Source: Norana najaformis (lineage: Eukaryota; Annelida; Clitellata; Crassiclitellata; Hormogastridae). From it: a stretch of 64,000 nt of DNA. Below are positions 36,050 through 46,403 of the stretch, one piece after another. Position 1 is the first letter of the stretch; the number at the start of each line of letters is the position of its first letter. The notes below the pieces were generated by a model. That model ran no database searches and was not told the DNA's origin. It worked only from the letters and a program-made list of their open reading frames with translations. The position numbers and the translations under genes were made by a program. The stretch is taken from assembly GCA_964023275.1 (NCBI GenBank), contig OZ029913.1, forward strand, positions 48,301,976 through 48,365,975, written 5' to 3'.

Positions 36050-36440
36050 GTACCCTGGTGGCGTGGGTGAATTGGAGCTGGTTGGTTTGATGACACGGGG
36101 CCGTTATAGAGCTTGTCGACTGTGTATGAGGGATGGAATCCGAATCCAGTCAAGTATTTCTGAGTGGTGATTCTGCGAGTGGAGAAGTCGACCGGAATAG
36201 GCCAGCGCCAGATGCCTGAGCTTCTACTACTCCCGTAGGACTGTGGTAGTCGCGAGAGTTTATTTTGGTGTTTCTGTGTATAGGATGGCTTGCAGTGTTT
36301 TTGATAAGGCAGTTATTGGTTATTCTGTTGAAGGAAGAGTCTTTGTAAATAAAATCTGTAAATAAACATTGTAAATATAACAACTGAAATTAGAAATTGG
36401 CTTTTTCTTGAAACTTAGTTAAACGGATTCGCGACACACC
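36050..36440. mobile_element. LTR-like segment in the foldback centre
   Basis: It resembles, in opposite orientation, the LTR-like part of the fossil Gypsy-like element at about 5545-5870; matching parts include GATGGAATCC, AGTCAAGT and ACATTGTAAATA. It is read as a fossil solo LTR or LTR fragment of a related family. Full borders were not determined. No internal retroelement genes are seen beside it. Confidence 0.45.
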
Positions 36441-37219
36441 CGAACACGCTTACGCTATGGGCAGGTTCTGGCGCTCGAACTTGCCGACGTCGGACACCTT
36501 TACAGGGAATTCGATCCCGGAGAAATTCAGCTCTCTTAGATGGGCACTGCATTTGATTGAACGTTGGGAGTTGATTGAATGTTACTGCTGTCGTGAAACA
36601 GCCGATGCTGAGCCGTACCTAGATTCAGCGCCTCTGCATTTCTGAGTCTCCACCCTGACCCTTCATCTGTGTACTCTTCTCGGCGTCTGAGCATCTGCGC
36701 CTTCGCTGCCTCGAGTGCATCTTCGATGTCACCCGCATTCTATAATGGACAAGTGTCTGAGTAAGACACAAGTGTCTGAGTGTCTGACACAATCAGCATG
36801 CGATCGATGTTGTAACACGGCGCTGTTCAAGTATTTGTTGCTATGTCATATAGCGCCTTTGCATTGCATCGGATACAAAGTAAGGTCAAATACAGAGAAG
36901 CGCTACAGTGTGGAATGAACGCGAGCCCAGGACAGTTCTGCATCGTGGCTCAGCCAAAAGACCCGTACCTGAAGATCGTAGACTGCGAGGAGGGATGCAA
37001 AGAGAGACTTTTCATTTAAGGTAGTTAGGAGTGCTAATGGCATGAATTTTATAGGTAAGACCGGATACCTTAAATTTTATCCGGATTTTCGGAGGAATTC
37101 AATGGAGCTCGTTTACTATAGCTAAGGAATTTGTTCGAGAAAGTGCACGCAGCACCACACGAGCCATGAAATTTTGGATGAACTGAAGCCTTTGAGTTCA
37201 AGATCTGAAATACCTCGTT

Positions 37220-37690
37220 GGCATAATCAAGGCGAGATCAGATCAGACAACAAGTTACAGTTTGTGCCATGTTTTTGGTAAAAAGCAGACCTGATGTGAC
37301 GTAATGCCCAGATATGACATAAACAAGATTTACATAAGTTTCTAAAGTGGGGTCGAAATGTGAGTTTGCTGTCCAAAATTACACCAAAAATTCTGCTTAA
37401 TAGCGGAACAGTGCCAGCTAGGCCAATGCTGGAATGTGAAGGGAGAAATCGCAGACGTTGGCATGAGCCAAACATGATCACCTCAGATTTATCTGGTTTT
37501 CTGGCCAAACCATTGAAACAGAACCATTCATGAACAGAACAGAGAAATTCTCCAAGTTTCACCTTGACTGACTGATCAGTGGGTGAAAGAGCAATGCAAA
37601 GCCGATTGTCATCAGCGCACTGCTATACCTTCGCTCCAAAGTCGTTGGCTATGCGGGTACCTGGTGCAGTGGATTGTAAATAATAAAGGT
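37220..37690 (-). mobile_element. Jockey/CR1-like LINE fragment in the foldback centre
   Basis: The minus strand reads CADDNRLCIALSPTDQSVKV (the reverse-transcriptase catalytic box, with Cys for Tyr), then VHEWFCFNGLARKPDKSEVI, and after a break FGVILDSKLTFRPHF and HIWALRHIRSAF. This is a short, 5'- and 3'-truncated piece with at least one frameshift and no tail, so it was probably carried in as part of the captured centre. Confidence 0.7.
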
Positions 37691-37739
37691 CTAAGGACAG
37701 ATACTTGTGGGCACCACAAGTGCAGAAAGAATGATCAGA

Positions 37740-38195
37740 GCATTTTTCCGAAATTCCTCGAATCTGTATTTGTATCTGTATACGAGGAGTGCAGCTGCAA
37801 GACTGCAAATTTATCCATTTGATGAAACCCCTATGGACCACGTATGGGTTCTTTATGTACCCTCATGACCATCCTGGCCTGAATTGTGCATTCTGCTTCT
37901 ATAGGCGAATCTGTATTTGTATATGCTGATTTTCCGGATTTTGGCGAATCTGTATTTGAATCTGTACACGAGGAGTGCAGCTGCCAGAGTGCAAATTTAT
38001 CCATTTGATGAGACCCATATGGACCACGTATGGGTTCTTTATGTACCCTCATGACCATCATCGCCTGAATTGTGCATTCTGCTTCTATAGGCGAATCTGT
38101 ATTTGTATATGCTGATTTTCCGGATTTTGGCGAATCTGTATTTGAATCTGTATACGAGGAGTGCGGCTGCCAGAGTGCAAATTTATCCATTTGAT
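37740..38195. repeat. 186-bp tandem repeat array, right arm (about 2.4 units)
   Basis: These are inverted copies of the left-arm unit, with unit starts (minus strand) at 38190 and 38004 and a partial unit from 37818. The unequal count between arms (about 8 against about 2.4) shows that copy number changes quickly. Confidence 0.92.
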
Positions 38196-38586
38196 GAGAC
38201 CCATTTGAATGCGATAATTCGATCGGCAGTTTATGGGTTTGTACGTGTATCCCACAATTCTGTTCAATATACGGTCTTTGTGCGAATTTTCGTTAATATG
38301 CGCCTTTTGTTAACAAATTGTGCAGTTCCTATTGATTCATGAACATTTTCATCGTTTAATCCTCTTTGAAATTTGAGATGCCAAATATTGCACTACTATT
38401 TCGCTAGTTGGCAGCACAGAAACCCGGAATCCGGAACGGAAATGTATTTATATCTGTTGATAGGTTTTTATACGTCAAATCGACCGTCCGGTAGAAAATC
38501 TGAGGATGCTCCGATTTAAGAAACTCGTGCAAAGCATATGATTTCAGTAGGACCCAAAAAACTTAGTTTCGAACAGGCAATTAGCA

Positions 38587-38775
38587 ATGGAGATGGTCGG
38601 AGGTGTTGAAAGGCACGTTATCGACAGGAATCTCAGTATTTCCAGAGATTATGAGTTGGAAGGAACGATCGACTTCGATCTCGTTGAAAACATCGAAGTC
38701 GTGGACGAAAATGGTGCCCCATTTCGTGTTGGAGATATATATAAAAACAAGAAAACAATTCTCATATTAGTCCGG
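38587..38775 (+). CDS. PRXL2C: PRXL2C (AAED1)-like, coding exon 1
   Basis: This is the first of four recognised coding exons of a peroxiredoxin-like 2C homologue, a thioredoxin-fold AhpC/TSA-related protein whose reaction is poorly known. The 63 residues end ENIEVVDENGAPFRVGDIYK...TILILVR, matching the family's N-terminal strand and helix just before the CxxC loop. The ATG is chosen because a TAG lies in frame 24 bp upstream. The exon ends in CGG followed by donor GTACGG, phase 0. Joined to the next exons it reads ..LVR|HFLCYICKEYVD|DLGLIPVKYLQ|DANVQVVVIGCAKWKFIK. No break is seen. Only 111 bp separate the start codon from the foldback element, so the original promoter is either very short or displaced to the far side of that element. 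The remaining exons lie beyond 64000. Confidence 0.88.
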
Positions 38776-39655
38776 GTACGGTATTATGCTTAAGTTTTTG
38801 AAAGTTTTTAATTTCAACTATCTTTTTCAATCTATAAATTGAATTTTACGTTGGCGAAACTGTCCGTGTCATAACCTCATGGGTAATATTTTAGAAATAA
38901 AATCGCTCAATTTGGCGCACAGCGTACGCTTAGCACACGGCAACGCCCATCGCTTCCCTAGGAACAGCTTGCATTGGGCCAGTGAATGGTCATTTAGATC
39001 ATTTTCACAGTGATGGCCAGCTTTAAGATCTAGCTTTGGCCTCTTGACTGCAAGCCTTGCGATGTGACCTCAGTCCCCGATGCCTATTAGCATAACAATA
39101 TTGTTGCAAATGGTGTTAACTTTAGTGTCTAGTTTTATAATTTATATGAGATTACTGCCAAGTTTGGCAAATGATGGCCAACTTTGCAGCTGACATTGAA
39201 TTCTGCAGATATGAGAAGAGTCAGATCTAAGCTATAGATGCATTTTTTTGGTTTGTAGTCAGCAGCTATATAGTTACATAGCTGTATAGCTGATACATAA
39301 AATATAGCTTTTTCAATGAAAGCAATTATATTCAAGTCAATACCAACCATCCTATCGTGAAGAATGAAAAACAGCTGTTTACTTAACACCAGTTGTGAAT
39401 GATAAAAATATGTAATGTATTAATTCAACTTAATATTATGGCATATTATTTATATAAATACACAATTTTGTATGCATATGGACATATAATACATCGAACT
39501 ATTGAGAAACTAAGAAAATTTGCTGAAGTTCAACCAGCCTTGCATCAGCAAATAGTGCAAGTCCACTAAAACTAAAAAATGCAACTAGTAGCAGCTGCGC
39601 TACAAGCTTCAGTCTTCAACACCAATGCTTATTGTTATCATTGCCCAGTTCAGTT
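38776..39655. other. PRXL2C intron 1, first part, no feature seen
   Basis: Intronic sequence without recognised repeats or genes. Confidence 0.5.
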
Positions 39656-39659
39656 AATT

Positions 39660-39915
39660 CTGCCAATTCTGTGATGTTATTCAGGTCTAAACTTAAGACA
39701 CATCTCATCCAACTTGTTTACCCACCATAGCCTGATCTCTGGTTACTCTGACCTAGTGGAATTCAACCCAGCTTCTGTAACAGTTTATGATTTTTGGCTG
39801 CGATTTTGACTTGAAGTGACCATCGATTTATGCCTTGGGCATTATGATAATGGCATTATAGAAGTCTTTAGATTAGATTGGATTAGATCATTGTCATCTG
39901 TACTTAACATACTGG
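39660..39915 (+). mobile_element. L2-like LINE 3' fragment
   Basis: A degenerate L2-type 3' end: GCATTATGATAATGGCATTA followed by a GATTAGATT-type tail. The same tail style occurs at 41060-41103 and, on the minus strand, at about 58700. Confidence 0.5.
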
Positions 39916-39989
39916 TAACTGGTAAACTGAATGCATCATCAATCAATGATAAAGAAAAAGTATTATATTTTTTATTATTAGTTCACTGA

Positions 39990-40019
39990 GCTGTGAATAT
40001 ATATATATATATTCATATG

Positions 40020-40066
<47 letters not shown>
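39990..40066. repeat. (AT)n microsatellite
   Basis: Two AT runs separated by a short ATTCATATGTGA-like spacer, in PRXL2C intron 1. Confidence 0.9.
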
Positions 40067-40068
<2 letters not shown>

Positions 40069-40800
40069 AATAAGAACCATCTGGAACCTATCACAAAATT
40101 TGAACTAAATGCAAATGGAAAGCATTATTTTGTGTAAAAGGGTATTGACAAATATGAGATTTTGAAATTAACAGATCAATGACGTTATATTATCAGTTTG
40201 TAATTTGAAATAAACTGGTACTAAAGTTGGTTTAATAGTGTTTCAGAGTAATTAAAACAAGTCCAGATTGCTTAAACTAAAAGGGTTAAATTATTTATTT
40301 AGAATTTTGCTAGAGTATAATTACATGTATGCAGTACTGTATTACAACTGTGACAACCATCACTGTCTACATCAGTTCAAAGGTAAGCTGCCATAGAACT
40401 TAATTTTGGTTCAAGAAATTTGGCACATGCACGTACCTGGCCTTAAAAATGGAAATGGCCTTAAGTTTAATTTAGAAGTCAACCATTAAGCCAGTTGAAA
40501 AGAAACATTCCTTATGTACCTTCAAATGTAATGTTAGCTGGGTTTTTTGATAAAAGAAGTTGACAGCTTCTGTTAAGTATATGATAATAGTAACTGAATA
40601 TTGTAATTACAATAATTCATTTGATTACTGTGAGTTGACAACTTCTGTTCAGTCTTTCTAAAATTTAATATTTTTCCTTTGGCAAGTGTATAATTACAGC
40701 TGTACAATAAGATTAACTAATTATTTAATTAAAATTAATCATAATACTTAGAAATAAGTAATTAAAATGTAACAAAAAATTCCAGTCTCTTGGGCCTCAT
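40067..40800. other. Intron 1 of PRXL2C, no feature seen
   Basis: AT-rich intronic sequence without recognised motifs. Confidence 0.45.
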
Positions 40801-40804
40801 GGCT

Positions 40805-41103
40805 CTCAACTGTATCGTAATTGTAATCGTAATCAAGAATTTTTAAAGTGCCACTTCAAGATAAACTTATCAGAGGCGCTTCCAGCCATACAACCCAGAG
40901 CCATTGGGGAACAAAATGGTCTTCAAGTGGTTGCAGAAGAGAGGGGAAGAAGGCAGAGAAGCTCATGTTGCAGGTTTATGGTTTTGTATGGTTCTGTCCA
41001 ATGGATTGTGATTTGGGAATGCAAATTTGCTTAGAAGTGACCAGTGGTTGATGCCTGTCACATTACGATAACATTGCTACAGTTTCAATTTAGATTAGAT
41101 TAG
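40805..41103. mobile_element. Two L2-like 3' ends, tails pointing outward
   Basis: The left side (40805-40940) is a minus-strand L2 3' end: GTAATTGTAATCG tail, then AAAGTGCCACTTCAAG and TTATCAGAGGCGCTTCC. The right side (about 41035-41103) is a plus-strand 3' end with ATTACGATAACATTG and a TTAGATTAGATTAG tail. The two pieces meet near the middle, leaving both tails outward. Confidence 0.6.
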
Positions 41104-42574
41104 AAGCTTGTACCCAAGAGTGCCAGGCTTATCATTATGCTACAAGGTCTTGTGTCTTAATCTGAACTTCTGTCTCTTCTAATTAGCTGACTTGTGAATC
41201 TGACTGGACTGATTGTATAACCACTGACCTTTCAGGAACTACAGAAGTTCGGAGACCAAGCTTCATTCAGTTAAAAAAATTGCAATATATGATCATCATA
41301 ATCATCATAATAATCGTCAGTCATATCAACAAATCATAAATTTCATCATTATCATCATCAGCAGTGACATCCTTGTCATCATTATCATTGTTGCTGTTAT
41401 TATTATAATTATATTTGTTTTTATCGTTGTCGTTGTTGTCGATGCCCTATTTGTTATTTCGAACTTTGGCGGCACAATTTGTCTCCACAAACCTTTCTCC
41501 TGCTTTGCACGGGCTGCCTGTTCCAAGGTCATTCCCTTCGATTCCTTCATATCATCAATCCATGCCCTGCTTGGTCTTCCTGTCTTCCTTGATCCCTTTG
41601 TTTCTCCCATGATTATATCTTTTTCCAGGCAGTTTGTTGTCTTTCTAATAATATGTCTGAAGTAACTCAATTTTCTTGTTATTATTGCTCCCCACAGCTG
41701 TGTGCCATCGACCTCCTGCAGGACCTCTTCATTTCTCTTCTTGGTTGTCCAAGGTATTCTCAAAACTTGTCTATAGCATGTCATCTCAAATGATGTCAGT
41801 CTTCTTTGCTCACTCTCTGTATGTCCATGATTCTGATCCATGTGTTGCTTTGGGCTATATCAAAGATCAAAGCAGGCATAGCTTAGTTGGTGTTGAAATT
41901 CCTCTGTTCTTCTGTACTGTCCTCATATCAGATAGTGCGTTCTTAGCCATTCCAAGTCATACCCTTATGTCTTCCTTGCATTTTCCATTCACAGTGATTT
42001 TGGTCCCAGGTACTGAAATCTGTTCACTCATTGCAACACATCACTTTACACTAAAATGTTAACCCTTTTATCATTAGTAGCCATCACTTTTGTCTTTCCT
42101 TTGTTAATTGATTATCCATACCTCTGTGCTGCACTTATTAATTTTGTGTCAAATCTTGTAGTTCCTCTGGTGATGTAGCAAGAAACACTCTCACCTGCAT
42201 ATCTGAGATTAGTAATCCTTCCACCAGTCTTGTTATGTCCTCATTTATCCAGCAAAGTCATGGTCTTCCTTTACTTCTCTTTCTTTTGTATCATGCATGT
42301 AATGCATAACCCATTGTTTGGGATTCAGTCGTTTTGTATTCCTTCCATATGACCAAACCATCTTGAGTCTTTGCTGAACGACTTTATCTAATAGAGTTGT
42401 CTGTATATTCAAAAATTGTCATATTTCATAATTTCTGATTTTTTTGTAGTCGTGAGATTTCTTCAATATTCCGTAGTCAGCTCATTTCAGTTGTGTGAAT
42501 TTTTCTTTCAGCTTGTTTTCATTGTCCAGCATTCTTATCTGTATAGAGATATTGATTATATCATCATTAACATA

Positions 42575-43936
42575 CAGGGTGGCGCAAAAAAAACCGGACT
42601 AGTGACATTTGGGTTTGGCATTTAATATAACATTGAATGAACTGTAAAATTTCAGAATGTTTTGAATGCGTAAGAAATTTCAGTCAAAGTGATGTTCAGT
42701 GTGTCCTCCGTTTGCTGCGATAACCAATGATAATCGCTTGTGAAACTGTCCAATAGCCCGGTTGATAGTGTCCTCGCTTATTTCGTCCCAGCATGCGGTC
42801 AGAACTTCTTTCAAATGTTCAATATCTCGAATTCTCTGCCTGTAGACAAGCTGTTGAAGCACTCCCCAGATCGAATAGTCTACGGGATTCAAATCCGGAC
42901 TGTTCGGTGGCCAATTTTCTGGTTCAATAAAGTCCGGAACGTGAGCAGTGAGAAAAGCAACTGTTTTTCGTGAACGATGAGCAGGTGCTTCATCCTGCTG
43001 AAAAGTGAAATTGTCACCAGAGTGAGCTATAATGTCTGGCAGTAATCCTTGATGTAGGACGACGTCACAGTAATAGGAACTGTTAACTTTTGCTCCTCAT
43101 TCAACGAAAACTAATGACGATTTACCCAGCTGCGACACGGCAACCGAAACCATGATGCTCTGTGAGAAGTGCTTCCGACCTTTCAGCAAGCGTTCTGAAG
43201 GAATGTCTCGTTTCACAGCTACGTTGGCGTACACTCGATCATTCTGTGAATTTGTTGGTGTTTGGACTGTGAACATCTTTTCATCCGTAAACCATGTTCT
43301 GGCCAATTTAGCTACGGTTAGTCGTCGAGACAGACGTTTGCAGGCGGCAAGCCGTTTCACTCTGTCGGCGTGTGTTAGCAGCTGCACCTCACGTCGCCGA
43401 AACACTTTAAGCTGTAAGTCAAATTTAGCAATACGCTGAACAGTCCTACGAGATATACCAGTTTGACGTTCAATTTCTCTCGGAGCCTTGCTTGTTCCCG
43501 GTTGGCCTTCTTGACTTGAAATCAGTTCATCGACCTTCGCTACATTATCAGCCGTACGAACCGATCGCGGTCGACCGCTACCCTGTTTTCTTTTAGTGTC
43601 GCCAGTTTCGTCAATCTTTTTAATCAAATCATTCAACGTACTTCGCTTCCATTGTTGTTGTGGGAATTCTCTAATCATTCGAAGCGAACCCCGTCCTTTT
43701 TCGAGTCTTAACGCACGAATTAACGATTTATCATCACTTGTCAACAGACGCTTCGCCATGACGGTACAAAGAATAGTTAACGCCATAGAATATATGACGT
43801 CATTTTTATTTTATGTAGCGCTCTCATTTTTCTGTGTCATTTCTGTCTAATGATAGTTTTAAGGCGATAATTACTTTGATTCTTCAAGCGATGCAATTGG
43901 AAAAACTAATAGTCCGGTTTTTTTTGCGCCACCCTG
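42575..43936 (-). mobile_element. Tc1/mariner-superfamily element, DD37D type
   Basis: Inverted terminal repeats start CAGGGTGGCGCAAAAAAAAC; TA flanks both ends (42573-42574 and 43937-43938). The 1362-bp element carries one transposase frame with a single stop. The inverted ends differ only slightly, indicating modest age. Non-autonomous copies could be mobilised by an intact relative, but this copy's gene is interrupted. Confidence 0.92.
42680..43786 (-). pseudogene. Mariner-like (DD37D) transposase, one in-frame stop
   Basis: Reading leftward from 43786 gives MALTILCTVMAKRLLTSDDK; the Met at 43759 (MAKRLL) is an alternative start. The paired-like helix-turn-helix DNA-binding region follows, with a GRPR motif at residues 71-74. 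The catalytic Asps are WFTDEKMF (D168), FQQDEAPAH (D265) and NPVDYSIWG (D303), giving 37 residues between the second and third, the DD37D (maT-like) arrangement. A TGA at 43097-43099 (codon 230) is the only interruption; the frame then stays open to 42680, about 367 residues in all, near the usual length. Cut-and-paste transposition at TA is expected for the family. With a full set of catalytic residues and one stop, it was probably active recently. Confidence 0.9.
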
Positions 43937-44364
43937 TATATTCTTGCTTTTGTTTTCCTTATTATTTCCCTGCTTCTCCATATGCATTAAATTCTCCTTT
44001 GTATGTCTTTTTTACTATTACCATCTGCAGTTATTAGACCTCTGAGGCAGTTGAATTGATCTTCCTGTTCAATAGCTTATCTTTAGATATTAATGCTAAT
44101 TGGTGTCTCTGGTTTTTCAATAACCATTGTTTTAGTTTTCTGTACATCAATCAGTAATCCAAATTTTCTACTCATGTGGTGTATCTGTGTCATAATGTTC
44201 TGTAGTTCTGTTCTGTTTGTAGTTAAAAGGCCAATGCCATCAGCAAATCAAAGATTGTTCACTGTGCCTCTGTTTAGTTTGATTCATGCCTTGGTGTTGT
44301 TTAACCTGAATGCCCTAGTACATGTACTAAGTAGTGGCTGTAGACATCATGAATGTTAATATAC

Positions 44365-45655
44365 ATGATGTTTTTGGCAGCGACCTCCTGATTCTGTGAC
44401 AGCCACCTTCACTTAGCCCATACTGGGCCCTTGGCTAGATTACACCAGTAACACTACGCATGCTAGCTGTCAGTACAATGAACATGCCTGTCTCAGTTGT
44501 GGTACATATGGTGATTGCACAAGATTCGCTCTTTGGTGAGGTGAGAGCAACCTATAAAAATGCAGCCCAACAGTGATTGATGTCTGGATAGCATCAAGTG
44601 AAATTGACTAGTTCTCAATCCATGTACAGAACTGAATTGAACTGAAATTGATTCATCGCCAAATATCGTGATAGATGCGTCACACGAGTCATTCCACATT
44701 AAATCAACTAAAACAGCCAACTTTACACCACCTTTTCACCAGCAAAGACCTGTGCAGTATTTTTCCGAAATAGTACTCATAGAAAAATAGTATAGCTGAA
44801 TTTTTTTACCAGACTATCTTGATACTTGACATTTTACCATGAAATGATTTATGAATTTCTTGATGTAAATTTGGCAGCTGACAGAACAGATGACAAAATT
44901 CAATATGTTCACTTGCTATAAATCTAGAAATGAAATAGATAGGAGGCTGGAATTTTTAATCAGTTTCTGTTGCATTTCATAAATTGCAACAGGTTTTAGT
45001 GATAGCTGTTCCAGGAAAAAGTTTAAAATAGCTCCAAACACCACTCTGCTAATGTTCGATAGCATTACGTCTTTGGATAGTGAAGATACATAATGTAATG
45101 TAACAGACACTTATAAAGCACCTTTCAAACACCTCCCAAAGTCGCTAATGATGTTTTATTTATTGAAACCAAGACATATTTTATTCAAATTGCTGTTGAA
45201 ATTTATCAGGTCTGTGCTTTTTCTTGTATTTTCCATGTCACTATGGTCCAAAGTAAAGTATACCACTATCCCAGGTGTGAATGTTGACAGTGACTAACAC
45301 GATATTTGGCACATGTGCTAACAATACCATTGGCTAGTTATAATGCAAATTTCTTGTAACTGTCTTGATCCTTTTTCACTCGGTTAACATGTTGAAGTTC
45401 ATTAATTTACGTTATTGCATATCACTCATTCGAAAAGATTTGAATAAATTCAAGCTGACAGATAACGTTTAGTTACTAACAGTTTGTCACATAAATATGC
45501 AATTATGCATACTTGTTGTTATAGCCATTTGGCAGCAGCCATGTTGTCTGCTGTTGATGCATCTGATTCATTTTAACAAATTAGTTTGTCATATGTGGAA
45601 TTTAATTTACAAATGCTACGTCAAGTGGAATGATTGTGTTTTGTTTTTACTACAG
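44365..45655. other. End of PRXL2C intron 1, no gene
   Basis: No coding features recognised before the exon 2 acceptor, a T-rich stretch ending CTACAG at 45655. Confidence 0.45.
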
Positions 45656-45692
45656 CATTTCTTGTGCTATATTTGTAAAGAGTATGTGGATG
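45656..45692 (+). CDS. PRXL2C: PRXL2C-like, coding exon 2 (37 nt)
   Basis: The exon encodes HFLCYICKEYVD plus the first base of the next codon. Acceptor TTTTTACTACAG precedes it and donor GTAAGT follows, phase 1. It contains the CYIC (CxxC) motif that marks the active-site-like loop of the AhpC/TSA-like PRXL2 family; the peptide is almost identical to vertebrate family members over this stretch. At 37 nt it is a micro-exon likely to be missed by automatic annotation. A longer open frame through it runs into intron and is not the true product. Confidence 0.92.
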
Positions 45693-45880
45693 GTAAGTTG
45701 TTCTTAGACTGATTTTGTTTTTGTTATTTCATTTTTTTCTGATTGGAAGATGGCAAAATTTGACTTGTAAATTCATGCCCTGAAATACTAAGTCATCTCT
45801 ACTCATCTTAGTAAGGAAGGAAAAATTGATTTATTTGCAAGAAAGTTGCTGATTAATAACTGCTATGACTAATAATCAAT

Positions 45881-46090
45881 GCAATAGTCAAATGGCTAGC
45901 ATGCTGGACTGCCAGTACAGAGGTTATGGGTTCAAATCCATGTTAGGACAGAATGATAAGGCAGGATTTCTGTTCATTTGCACTCTACTCTGGTGAACTC
46001 AGTTGTAAAATGAGTATGTTGACTGCGTTATCGGTAGGAGGAACTGACGATGGGGGTGACTGGCGGCCTAGCGTAGTATGCCAAAAACTA
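45881..46090 (+). mobile_element. tRNA-derived SINE-like element
   Basis: The head resembles a tRNA: an A-box-like ATGGCTAGCATGCTGG at about 45891 and a B box GGTTCAAATCC at 45929-45939. A body follows with GTGACTGGCGGCCTAGCG near 46055. The acceptor stem does not pair, so it is not a working tRNA gene. No target duplication was resolved. Confidence 0.55.
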
Positions 46091-46403
46091 AGAAGAGCAA
46101 ATTGCTAAAACTTCAAATCCATGACTCCATGGTTAACTTCTCTATCATCCATTATACATTGGTGGATTTTTTCACCGCTGTACCATAGCCATTCTACCGA
46201 CTGCTAGAACTATCCACCACCCACTATATGTTGATGGATTTTCCACCCCTATAAGAGCCCTTTCACCAACTGGTGGAACTATCCACCACTATTCAACCAT
46301 CCACCACTATTCAACCTTTTAGTCTTTACAGTCCTCACATCTATCCTCTCAGACAACTGTCACAACCACACCAAGCCTCTTCATTTCACTCTCCCAGAAT
46401 CAC

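Larger units (their letters stand above)
32765..38475. mobile_element. Foldback-type element with 186-bp tandem repeats in its arms
   Basis: Both ends read ACGTATAAAAACCTATCA inward. The outer arm (33598-33850 on the left, 38196-38455 on the right) is inverted and nearly identical, with only a few differences in over 250 bp. Inside it, both arms enter tandem 186-bp units: about eight on the left (33851-35340) and a little over two on the right (37740-38195). The unique centre (35340-37740) holds an LTR-like segment and a LINE fragment, no transposase. The left outer arm is interrupted by an RTE LINE (32783-33585). Long inverted arms built of tandem repeats are the hallmark of Foldback/Galileo-like elements; the arm identity suggests recent insertion or gene conversion. 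No target duplication could be fixed because ACGT is itself palindromic. The right end lies 111 bp before the PRXL2C start codon. Confidence 0.8.
41290..44360 (-). mobile_element. RTE-clade LINE, decayed, split by a mariner
   Basis: Minus-strand remains run from a YADD-like box (FADGI at about 44235) and LIDVQKTKTMVIEKP (about 44115) to the C-terminal signature EMTCYRQVLRIPWTTKKRNE, RKLSYFRHIIRKTTNCLEKD and RKTGRPSRAWIDDMKE (41470-41790). The 3' end is an imprecise (ATG)n-like tail at about 41290-41430. A Tc1/mariner element lies at 42575-43936 within it. There are many frame breaks. The signature is that of RTE/BovB-type reverse transcriptases. It is older than the mariner. Confidence 0.75.

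Noticed and set aside
45497-45712. 71-codon plus-strand frame as a small gene
   Set aside because: It is open by chance upstream of the exon; the real coding part is the 37-nt PRXL2C exon at 45656-45692.
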